From assembly GCA_016271365.2 (NCBI GenBank), contig CM028131.1, positions 289,357,001 to 289,421,000 of the forward strand: 64,000 bases of DNA, in the 5' to 3' direction. Under the pieces are notes generated by a model. The model ran no database searches, had not been told where the DNA came from, and saw nothing but the letters and a program-made list of their open reading frames with translations. This document shows, piece by piece, positions 55,401-64,000 of this stretch. How positions within the stretch are numbered: the stretch's first letter is position 1; each line of letters begins with the position of its first letter. A program made the position numbers and the translations under genes. The DNA comes from Neoceratodus forsteri (Eukaryota > Chordata > Ceratodontiformes > Ceratodontidae).

Positions 55401-55487
55401 TACAGTCTTATCCCCCACCTTCACATCTGTTAAATATTAGCCCCAATTTGCCAAGGACAAATCTTCTCCAGTGTCACTCTTCTTACA

Positions 55488-55688
55488 ACAATTTTTTGCA
55501 ATATGACCTGGCTTATTACAGTTATAGCAAATAACGTCTTTGGGCACAGATTTGTTACCCCCACCAGAGTTATCAGACTTGGAGTTTAAATGGGAAAAAA
55601 AAAAAAAGAGTGTCTTAATGGTGCTTGGCTGTTATCTCACTACTGTGGCGTCTGTCTGGCCATTTGGTAATCTTTGGCCAAAGAAAAA
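55488..55688 (-). pseudogene. Gypsy F gag C-terminus with zinc knuckle
   Basis: The CCHC knuckle (CYNCNKPGHIAKNC) is at 55488-55529. The sequence between it and DIRS-L is frame-broken and has an A-run (about 55600). It joins the gag N-terminus at 61666 across DIRS-L. Confidence 0.8.
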
Positions 55689-56127
55689 TACAGTTATGTA
55701 AGAACTTACCGTAACAGTAGATCTTCGAGAACAGCTCTTACGGCAGGTTACACCATTAGGACTGAAGCCGGCAAGCACCAGGACTCCACGGAAAAATTCT
55801 AGTTAGCAGTATTCAGCGGGGACCACCCCCGACGTCAGGCATCGTATGGGGGGGGGTCCCCAGAATCCCCAGTTCTCCCGCTGGAGACTCACGGCTGTTC
55901 GATGACATCAGAAGTGGAGACTGAGGATCCACCATCAAAATGTATTCAGACCGGTGTTAGAAACACCTAATCCTAGTAAGAGATATTGGAACAATTTTTA
56001 CCTCCAGAGGGGATGGTGGGAGGGAAACTACTTGCTGCAAGAGCTGTTCTTGAAGATCTACTGTTACAGTAAGTTCTTACATAACTGTACTATCTTACTT
56101 TGAGAAACAGCTCTTGCAGCAGGTTAC
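55689..56127 (-). repeat. Left terminal repeat and internal complementary region of DIRS-L
   Basis: The outer repeat is at 55689-55775. The complementary region is at 56029-56127. It reads as the inverse of the left end up to AACTGTA, then CTATCT, then the inverse of the right end starting TACTTTGAG. This is the layout in which the region spans a junction of the two element ends. The interval between is non-coding. Confidence 0.85.
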
Positions 56128-56269
56128 ACTATTAGGACTGATTCCCAAGCAATATTGGAAATCACTCACAGGTGGGAGAAGGTTAGGTAGGGATTGCGAG
56201 TTGGACCGAAGCCTAGGATAGGAGTCCCTGAAGGACTGCTAGACCAAAACCAGCTCTTCGCCATGATGC

Positions 56270-57300
56270 AACATCCAGGTAATAATGCCTGATAAAGGTA
56301 TGCACAGTGCTCCAAGTAGCTACTGCGCAGATGGCTGAAGTGGACAAGTTCTTCATGGTCACAAAGGAGGTTGCCACCCCCCTTGTGGAATGATACTTAA
56401 CCGCGCCTAGTAAAGGTTTGTTATGTTTCTAGTAACAGAACGTGATACAATGGATGAGCCACCTGGACAGCGATTGTTTAGAAACTGGAGCTCCCATCAT
56501 CCTATGGATGAAGGACACGAAAAGCTGATCAGATTTACAGTGGTGCCTGGTGCTGGTCGGGTAGTATCTTAGACACCTATGCACATCTAGAGTATGCAAC
56601 AGGGCCTCTCCTCTATTAGAGTATTTAGGAAAGTACAGTGGTAAGTTGATGTCCTGATTGAGGGTGAGGGTGGAAACCACCTTAGGTAGAAACTTTAGAT
56701 TTATTCTAAGGGACACCCTGTCCTGGTGAAAAACCAAATAAGGGTCTTTGCACATCAGTGCGTGAAGTTCAGAAATCCTTCTGGCTGAAGTAATGGCAAC
56801 TAAGAATAATGTCTTCCATGTTAGGAGACGCAGCTCGCAATCCACGGCTGGTTCAAAAGGTGGCAGCCTGAGCTGCTCCAGGACAAAGGGTAAATCCCAT
56901 GGAGGGACAGGATCCTTAATCAGAGGTCTAAGGTGGAGAACACCTCTCAGGAAGGCTTGTGCTGTGTCCAACTGAGTTATGGGATGTCTGCCTATAGGTG
57001 TATGATAGGCTGAGATGGCACAAAGGTGTACTTTAATAGAGGAGTAGGCCAAGCCTGTCTGGAAAAGAGACAGGAGGTAGTCCAGGACTGACCTTTCTGG
57101 ACAATCCATCAGGGAAAAACCTCGTGCTTGAGCCCAGAGGCAAAATCTGCACCATTTCATGGTGTATGTGGTGTGAGTGGCCGGTTTTCTAGCAACCGCT
57201 AGAACATCTGCTACCTCTTACGAGACGCCGTACCGCATGATAGCTATGTCTCTTGGAGCCAGGCATGCAGGTTCAGAGAGTGAAGGTCCAGATGGACCAA
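56270..57300 (-). pseudogene. DIRS-L recombinase, catalytic residues kept but two stops
   Basis: Frame 56429-57160 (243 codons) runs from the core-binding domain through FLRGVLHLRPLIKDPVPPWD to the first arginine box SARRISELHAL near 56780. A TAG at 56429-56431 stops it where DIRS-A has a Lys codon. Beyond the stop the same frame has YHSTRGVATSF (H-x-x-R) and HTFIRHYYLDV with the tyrosine near 56270-56310. A TAA at about 57218 interrupts the N-terminal segment. Arg, H-x-x-R and Tyr are thus all present, which sets it apart from A, B and E. Confidence 0.85.
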
Positions 57301-58140
57301 AGAACCTGCCTCCTGGGACAAGAAGTGAGAGCTGATTGGCAGAGGCACTGGAGGTTCCTGGGACATCTGGTGCAGCAGAGGGAACCAAATCTGTCCGGGC
57401 CAAAAAGGCACGATAAGTATTAATGTCACCTGCTCTCTGCAGAGCTTCAATAGGACCCTCTGGATCAACAGGAAGGGAGGAAATGCGTAGAGGAATCTGC
57501 CCGTCCAGGAGAGGGACAACGTGTATTGCCAGAAAACACCAGGCCCTGGATCTAGCGAGCAGAAACTGGGCAGTTTTGCATTGGATGGGGACGTGAAAAG
57601 GTCCAATTCTGGTGTGCCCCATCTGTGAAACAGATCTACTACCTCCTGGAGTAGTTCCCACTCATGGACTTTGGCCTGAGAGCGGCTCAAGCTGTCTGCG
57701 CTGACGTTGTCCACTCCTGGGACATGAACAGCAATGAGGTTTGAGCCGTGTTATAGAACCCAATCCCACACCCTCATGGCCTCCCTGCAAAGCAAGCAGG
57801 AATGGGTGCCTCCTTGTTTGTTGAGGTAATACATCACCGCGGTATTGTCTGTTTGTAACAGGAGAGTACCCGGAGGGATCTCCGACTGTAAGGCCTGCAG
57901 GGCATAAAGAACTGCTCTCATTTCTAAAATATTTATGTGGAGATGAGCTTCCAGGGGTGTCCACGAGCCCTGACCCCGTTGAGGTGTGCTCCCCAACTGA
58001 AACCTGATGCATCCATGGAGAGCATCACAATTCAGAGACGGCGCAATGAAGGAGACCCCCGACAACAGGCTCTTTGAATCTAGCAACCATTGCCAATCCC
58101 AGATTATGGCATTTGTGATCCGAATTGGAAGCTGCAAATG
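57301..58140 (-). pseudogene. DIRS-L RNase H, broken
   Basis: The frame at 57751-58137 has INILEMRAVLYALQAL and LLQTDNTAVMYYLNKQGG, the second and third acidic boxes. The first box lies near 58025-58045 and is degraded. The end segment WTGRFLYAFPPFLLIQRVLL is in frame 57244-57714. Confidence 0.8.
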
Positions 58141-59080
58141 GTCTTACTTCTGATCCCATTAAACCCTTAACATCCACTGGGTCACCCACATGTGGAGGTG
58201 GGCTAGCGGGACTGTTGCAATGGCCGCAGCCATGTGTCCGAGCAGGCAAAGGACCAGTCTGGCTGGGACAGTCTTCTTTACCAAGATGTCCCTGATGAGG
58301 GATCTGACGTGTTCCGCTCGGTTCTAGGGCAGAAAAGCTCTCCCTTGGACGATGTCCAGAACTGCGCCTATGAACTGCAGATTCTGTGACGGCACCAGGT
58401 GTGACTTCTCCTAATTGATAATGATGCCCAACGTCCCGAACAGGGACTGAGTACAATGAATTGCGGGCATCAGAGCCTCCTGAGAGGGTGCCATGAGGAG
58501 CCAGTCATCCAGGTAGGGGAACACATAGTGGCCTTAGAGCAGCCGCTACGACTGCCATGCACTTCGTAAACACCCGAGGTGCTGATGACAGTCTGTATGG
58601 GAGGGCTCAGAACTGATAATGGTGATCTAGAAATTGGAAGTGCAAGAACCTCCTGTGCGCTTGAGCAATGGGTATGTGCAGGTAGGCATCCTGCATGTCC
58701 AATGACGCTAGGAAGGTGTCCTGCTTGAGCATGGGTATTAGACCGGGAAGGGTCACCATGCGAAGCGTTGAGATCGTTGAGATCCAGTATCAGACGGAGG
58801 TCCCCTGTTTTTTTGGGAACCAGAAAGAAGTGGGAATAGTAACCTGCACCTTTCTAGTTCCTCAGTATGTGCTCTATAGCTTCCTTTCCTAGAAGGGCGA
58901 GCACCTCCTGCTGTATGAACAGTGTGTGCTGACCCAAATAACGGGAAAGCAGGAGAGGTCTTGATGGTGGATGGTCGAGGAATTCCATAAAGTGACCTCT
59001 GGACCATTTGAAGGTCGACCACTGGTCGTTGGTAATCAACTGTCACCCTGAAAAGTGGTGAGCAATGCAACCCCCAACGT
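58141..59080 (-). pseudogene. DIRS-L reverse transcriptase, broken
   Basis: Fingers near 58780-58830 hold FLVPKK-type sequence. Motif A (LDMQDAYLHIPI, aspartate kept) is near 58680-58710. SAPRVFTKCMAVVAAAL and an intact YLDDWLL catalytic box near 58500-58520 follow, then the thumb with LPNRAE-like sequence near 58330. Stops near 58620, 58545 and 58410 break it. Confidence 0.8.
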
Positions 59081-59199
59081 TTTCTGCCCGTTGATCCAGA
59101 GGTGGGGCGGGGGCTGGGAAGGAATCATGCCGTGGCAGTGTTGGTTCCTGCAGGCTGGGCCGGTTTGGTATACTGCTGACCTCTGCCTGGGGAAGATTT

Positions 59200-61407
59200 A
59201 GGTTGGGCCTTACGATGGAAGGTGCCCCTTTGTTGCTGGCTGGAACGTGGCTGCTGTCATCATTGCCGGGCGTGAAAACAGTTCTGGTTCCTATGAAAGG
59301 AACCAGATTTGGATCTATACATGGCCTGTACAGACATTACTGCCTTCCCAGTGTCCTGAAGCTTGGTGATGACCTTTTCAGAGGGTTCACCAAATAGGAC
59401 CTCTCCATTGTAAGGGACGTTGAGGATACTCTTCTGTACGTCCGGTGTAAAACCGGAGACACGGAGCCAGAAGTGTCTCCGGAGACAGACGCCTGAAGCT
59501 GCGTCCCTGGTGGACGAGTCCGCCAGAATCACATGTGGCTCGTAGCACTTGGGTCCCCACATCTGACCCTATGCGGAAGAGGTTCAAGAGCTCCACCTTC
59601 TGCTCGCCATTCGGTAGTTTATCAACTAGGTCCTGACCCTGTTCCCACAGGCATTCTGAAACTGAACCATATGAGATAGTTCAGGGACCTGATGGAGTAT
59701 GTAGCAGCCGCATACATGCACCTCCCAGGGCATCTGACTGCTTGGAGTCCTGGTCTGGTGGCTGTGTGCTCAAATGCTGTGGTCGTTGGGACCTGTCATG
59801 AGAGGATGTAATGACCAGGGAATCAGCCAGAGGTTGTTGCGCCAAGAACTGGTCCTCTGTTGGGGCCCTGTACAGGCGGTCAGCTTTCTTCGGGCACCGT
59901 GAGGGTGGAGTGCGGATGCTTCCACGCGGCCTTGGTGACATCCACGAAAGTGTCCACCAAGGGTGGGACCACCACAAGCTTAGGATCCTTCTGCTGAAGG
60001 TAACGAGCTAGGCGTTGTCTCTCAGGGTCGAGATCTTCCAAATCCCATCCCATGTTCTCCTGGATGTGCCTTATGATCTCAGAAAAGGAGGGATCATCCA
60101 GAGGTGACCTGGGCAGGTCTTGTGAGTCAGGTGATAGGATGCTGATTGGAGAAGAAGACCTGGAAGTATCTTAAGTGTCAGGTCTAGCATCCTCCCCTTG
60201 CGGAGTGGACCGTCAACGCCTGGGTCACTTAGGACTGGAAGACCCTCAGGGAAATCTTGAAGGGGCCTTCTCCGTTCTTTGGATCTTTCCCTAGGAGGTG
60301 GAGTGTGCTCCATGGGGGTCGGTAGTCTTCCTGCTGGCCCCTGCAGTGGAGGAGGGGGAGTAGGAGGAGGACGAGGAGGCTTGACTGGGATCACAGCCTT
60401 CTTTATTGTGTCCCACCAAAAGGTAAAGAGATCTTTGACCTCTTGAATATTCATACCGGACAATGGACCTGACGCCAGTGGTCTGACACCGGTATCGGGC
60501 GTTGGGTCAGAGGGCATCTCTGGGGTTGGCGAAGGGTCCTATGGAAGACCGATGTCCTCATTGCCACCTGCCTGGTCATCAGGCAATGTCAGGTCCTCCT
60601 CTGAAGAGTCCCGGTGACTGGTGTCCACCGGTGATGGGAGGGCAGTCTTCGGCTCTGGCGAACGTCTCACTGACAGGTGCTTAGCCGATGTTGGGTGCTT
60701 AGTCGACATCTGGTCCAATGGGGAAGCAGTCTTCAGATCCGGCGAATGTCTCACCTACGGATGCTTAGCCAATGTCCGTTTTAGGGATGTCGGGTCCTTG
60801 GTCTTCCTGAGAGGGGGATCCGGACCCCTGGGAGGCTGGGAGACCGATCTGGTGTCAGGGTCCTGGCGTCTCTCTGAAGATTTGGAAGAAGACTTGGACT
60901 GGTGATGGTCTGAAGACTTCGATGAGGCTCGGGAGGGGGTTGATGAAGCCAAAGGCCTGGAAGTCTTGATGGGATGCAGAGAAGTTGAAGTGCTGCCTGA
61001 AGACTTGACCTTTATAGGAGGGGGCTGAGAGCGAGCCCTGGAGGGAGAGCGGTCTGAGCGCATGGAGCCTGAGCTGGTGCGCGAGTCCGTGGCCCAGTTA
61101 GGGGATCTGGACCTGGCCTTCTCCCAGTGCTTGTCTCGGTGTTTGTGGGACTTAGAGGTAGACTCACCTCTGGAGGCAGTGTCTTTGTCCATGCTTCTTA
61201 ACTTGTCTTCCAAGAGGAACCCCTGAAGTGCCTTCTGGCAGCGGATCCTGGTGCGACTATTGAACCCTTGACAAAAGAAGTGAGCCTTGGTGTGTGTTCT
61301 GGGCTGAAGCACTACAGGCAGGATGAATGAGGATTCTTGAAAGGGATCTGTTTGCCGCAGGCACACTTGGAAGGATGTCCATCTGAAGGAGTTGGAGATG
61401 CCGACAT
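59200..61407 (-). pseudogene. DIRS-L gag, broken
   Basis: The start ATG at 61407 begins MSASPTPS as in DIRS-K. The finger CACGKQIPF follows, but its second half is shifted. The frame at 60755-61435 continues with a Ser/Arg/Lys-rich stretch (SSKSSDHHQSKSSSKSSERR). The middle at 60071-60517 is Pro-rich. The C-terminal part (59260-59977) has KKADRLYRAPTEDQF, ADSLVITSSHDRSQRPQHLS and RHFWLRVSGFTPDVQKSIL. Confidence 0.78.
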
Positions 61408-61499
61408 TTAGTGGTAAACTGGAAGTTCTAATCATTGTATGCTAGAGTAGGACCATGAGGCCGATGCTGGCGAGTCGACGGCGGGAAAAGAACTAGGGA

Positions 61500-61665
61500 T
61501 TCTGGGGGACCGCCCCCTTTTATACGATGCCGGACGTGGGCGGGACCGACGTCGGGGGTGGTCCCTGCTGAATACTGCTAGCTAGATTTTTTTCCGTGGG
61601 GTCCTGGCACCTGCCAGCTTCAGTCCTAATGGTGTAACCTGCTGCAAGAGCTGTTTCTCGAAGTA
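61500..61665 (-). repeat. Right inverted terminal repeat of DIRS-L
   Basis: GTAACCTGCTGCAAGAGCTG and TCTCGAAGTA, with the GACGTCGGGGGTGG segment before them, pair with 55689-55860 in inverted form. DIRS-K has the same end at 47480-47651. Confidence 0.85.
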
Positions 61666-62470
61666 AAATCAGCCTTTTCCTCACTTTCTGGTTGGTGTTC
61701 CTTTACTCAAAGCTGCACATCTGTAGGCAGGATGTTGTTCCATGGCAAATGTGTCGATCTGGGGGACTGTTTATCCTCTAGTTGGAGCAATTTTATCAGG
61801 AGTTCTCTGAGTCAGGTGAGGATTGTCGACTGAGTTGTACTTCAGAGATTGAAATCTCTGCCTGTACGTCTCTCCTGAGATGTCATACCTTTTCAGGATT
61901 TCACTTTCACCAGGTCATAGTTTTCTGACTGTTCAGTGTCCATATTGCTGTAGGCAAGTTGGGTTTTCCCTGTCAGGTAGGGTACCAGTCTGATTATCCA
62001 TTGCTGCTTTGGCCATTGGCAGGCTGTGGCAACCCTTTCAAACGTTGTCAGATATGCCTCAATATCATCAGAGGGACTCAACTTTGTAAGTTTAATGGCT
62101 TTTAAATTGCTTGCATTTTGTTGCTCATCTGGATCTGTGCCAGATCCTCCACCTTTGCTAACTTGCAAGGCATCCCAGCCATCGCTGCTTCTCTTCTCTC
62201 CTCTGCTGCTCCTGTTGCTGCATCTCTTCTCTTCACTTCTCTGTGCTTCTAAATGTTCAATCTCTTTTTTTTCTCTGCTTCTCCATCTCTTTTTGTTGTA
62301 TAGTCCACCATTTGAAAACGTCCATCAGCCTTTCAGGTTGTCACTGCATGTTCTTTTTCCATAACTTGTGCTGGCTGTATAATCTCAGCTTGGACTTGTG
62401 TCTTTGCTAGTTTGGCTGCCATTCTCCTGGTAACCACTCCTGGACTTGCTGCTGCAGAATCCATACCTTT
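61666..62470 (-). pseudogene. Gypsy F gag N-terminal part
   Basis: The start (near 62460) reads MDSAAASPGVVTRRM like gypsy C. The Glu/Gln-rich region is shifted. Frame 61893-62168 carries the SCAN-related segment (DDIEAYLTTFERVATACQWP, LTGKTQLAYSNMDTEQSENY). Downstream, near 61850, RFQSLKYNSVDNPH-type sequence follows. It is cut at 61666 by DIRS-L. Confidence 0.8.
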
Positions 62471-62540
62471 CTATATGCTTCCCTGGTACTAGGTCCAGTA
62501 CCCATGCACAAAACTCCTGGCTTAAGGTATGCATGGCGTA

Positions 62541-62562
62541 ATCCCACTTAGGCTGACACCAT
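62541..62562 (-). promoter_or_regulatory. Primer-binding site of gypsy F, tRNA-Leu type with 3-bp insert
   Basis: On the minus strand it reads TGGTGTCAG, CCT, AAGTGGGATT. Apart from the CCT insert it matches the complement of a tRNA-Leu 3' end exactly. Confidence 0.7.
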
Positions 62563-62564
62563 CC

Positions 62565-62692
62565 GTCGTCGAGGCACAGGAAAAAAACAGCAGTTGTAGA
62601 ATTCACAAAAAGTGTTTAATAGTACTAGCAGTAACATAAAAAAAAATTGTTCAAATAACTATTTACAAAGGCAGAATAAACAGAAGATAGCA
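62565..62692 (-). repeat. Partial 5' LTR of gypsy F
   Basis: The last 128 bp of the LTR align with 50379-50510 (TACTAGCAGTAACATAA and AACTATTTACAAAG). The rest is displaced by the LINE that starts at 62693. Confidence 0.85.
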
Positions 62693-64000
62693 AATGCTTT
62701 CAATCATCTGTTCTCTGATCTGTCTCCCTACACATCCACACTACCAACTGCACCCGCTGCACCTCAGCTCTTTTCTACCAGTGAATCAGCCTGCCCCTCG
62801 ACCAATAAACAATAAACCTGTGCCTCAAGCAACCAAGTCTTTCTACTTCAAAGCTGTGTCCGGAATACAAGTCTTTAAACCACTAAACACCATATCTGAC
62901 AATACCAGCCCTGGCTCTGACTCTCTGGAACCACGCCTTCTGAAGGCAGCTGCTCATCTCATCTCCTATCCACTAGCCAGGGTGTTCACACTGTCCCTCT
63001 CCAACGGCACTGTCCCAGGTATCTGGAAGTCTGCAAGAATTACCACCATTTTAAAAAGGGAAACAAGAACGTAAATCTCAAACTATAGACCTATAGCGAT
63101 CTCTCTCGGTCCTCAGCAAAATTTAGAAAACTTGTAGCCACTCCAGACCATTGAGTTCCTTGAAACCTCAAAATTGCTCTGTGAAGCACAACATGGATTT
63201 AGGAAAATCACAGCTGCTAGCAAAATTCACCGGATACCTCACAAACATGGATGAAGGCCAGCTTACTGGGCTGTGTTCATCGACCTCACCAAGGCTTTCG
63301 ACCTTGTGGATCACCCCTACTACTGTCCACCTCAAAGATCTTGGCTTCTCATCTCCTGTAATGAGCTGGTTCAGAAGCTACTTAACTGATAGGTCCCAAG
63401 CTGTCAAACTCAACTCTGCAATCTCTGACAGCACCACTATCAACATTGGAGTGCCTCAAGGCTCAATACTGGGCCCTCTCCTGTTCTCATTGTTCTTAAA
63501 CAATCTTCCCAGCAGCATAGTATCTGGTGCCTCTCTTCTCTATGCAGATGACCTGGTCATCTATGCTCGGTCGGATAATATTGACCACCTAAGCGTGACA
63601 CTGACCTCTGCCTTCCACTCTGCTCAACATTGGCTAAACTCACATCGCCTTATCCTAAACACCAGCAAAGCCAAAGCAATGCTATGGGGTACTGCCCATA
63701 AGCTAAGATCCTGCTCATCTCCTTTAAAAATACTTGACCTTGATGGGACCCTTCTTGAGGTTGTCAGCACATTCCGCTATCTTGGCATACTTCTTGACCA
63801 ATTCCTGGACCTGAACCTGCATATTCAAGAAACCTGCAAAACTGTAAACTGAAAACTGGGGGCTGCCTACAGAACCAGCTATATGCTCACACCTGCTGCC
63901 AAGCTGGCCATTGCCAGAGAAATCCTCCTTCCCACTCTAACCTACTATGCTCCCATCCTGTCTATGGCGCATAAAACTACCCTGCAAAAATGGGATGTCA
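62693..64000 (+). mobile_element. Jockey-group LINE (L2/Rex1/CR1-like), runs off the window
   Basis: RT sequence covers the segment on the plus strand, and the 3' end is outside. The left edge cuts the gypsy F 5' LTR. The order of motifs fits the Jockey superfamily. I do not assign the clade. Confidence 0.8.
62694..63852 (+). pseudogene. LINE reverse transcriptase, broken
   Basis: Frame 62694-63074 has GSDSLEPRLLKAAAHLISYP and NGTVPGIWKSARITTILKR, the sequence ahead of RT motif 1. The stretch at 63075-63340 is full of shifts, though FIDLTKAFDLVDH-type motif A can be picked out near 63280. Frame 63151-63852 then has GVPQGSILGPLLFSLFLNN, the catalytic SLLYADDLVIY near 63530-63560, and LNTSKAKAMLWGT. 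A TGA at 63850 is followed by more LINE sequence to the window end (AAYRTSYMLTPAAKLAIARE). It copies its own RNA at the target site when intact. This copy is not. Confidence 0.85.

Larger units (their letters stand above)
55689..61665 (-). mobile_element. DIRS-L, most complete DIRS element, in gypsy F gag
   Basis: It starts TACAGTTATGTAAG at 55689 and ends CTCGAAGTA at 61665 (5977 bp). All parts are present: outer left repeat, internal complementary region, recombinase, RNase H, RT, gag and right repeat. Gypsy F gag continues on both sides. No target duplication is visible, as expected for DIRS. Confidence 0.9.
50379..62692 (-). mobile_element. Gypsy F, Gmr1-like element of the C family
   Basis: The 3' LTR is at 50379-51098. 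RNase H, RT, integrase, linker, protease, gag, a primer site and a partial 5' LTR follow toward 62692. Gene order is the same as in gypsy C, with integrase upstream of RT. Nested in it are a MIR-like SINE (52086-52237), a LINE 3' end (54114-54955) and DIRS-L (55689-61665). The 5' LTR is cut at 62692 by a LINE. Confidence 0.88.

Overview
This window is vertebrate-type repetitive DNA made almost entirely of retrotransposons nested inside one another. I see no host protein gene, rRNA gene or functional tRNA gene. The mix is tyrosine-recombinase DIRS elements, Ty3/gypsy elements of two kinds, CR1 and other Jockey-group LINEs, and tRNA-type SINEs including a MIR/CORE-like one. That mix suggests a large amphibian-like genome (caecilian or salamander type), but the species cannot be read from the sequence.

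Layout. 1-3225: 3' end of a gypsy element of ordinary gene order (integrase last), ending in a 1.66-kb LTR. 3226-3310: AT/CA microsatellite. 3345-8762: DIRS-A. 8763-36010: DIRS-B, a host element with matching inverted ends, opened by two insertions. The first is gypsy element C (9642-23645, target duplication CCAGT), which holds DIRS-D (12434-20301), which in turn holds a CR1 LINE (14350-17221). The second is gypsy element G (26037 to about 34597), which holds DIRS-E (28788-31828). 36011-40395: DIRS-H, lacking most of its recombinase. 40470-46472: LTR J of the C/F family, split by DIRS-I (41027-46284). 46516-47651: miniature DIRS-K. 47652-50378: DIRS-like fragment M with a tRNA-derived SINE. 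50379-62692: gypsy element F on the minus strand, carrying a MIR-like SINE, a LINE 3' end and DIRS-L (55689-61665), the most complete DIRS here. 62693-64000: a Jockey-group LINE running off the window.

Elements C, F and G all place integrase upstream of reverse transcriptase. This copia-like order is known from the Gmr1-like group of Ty3/gypsy elements. Their gag carries the SCAN-related segment known from that group, and C and F have a primer-binding site fitting tRNA-Leu. The DIRS elements carry, in order, gag with an N-terminal Cys/His finger, RT, RNase H and a tyrosine recombinase. They end in inverted repeats plus an internal complementary region that matches both ends.

Almost every reading frame is broken, so coding regions are listed as pseudogenes. 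All nine DIRS copies lie on the minus strand. I found no new gene system. The most unusual points are the in-frame gypsy/DIRS fusion frame, the in-frame duplication in the DIRS-E recombinase, the SINE sitting exactly in the YLDD motif of element F, and the miniature DIRS-K with its 67-bp direct repeats.
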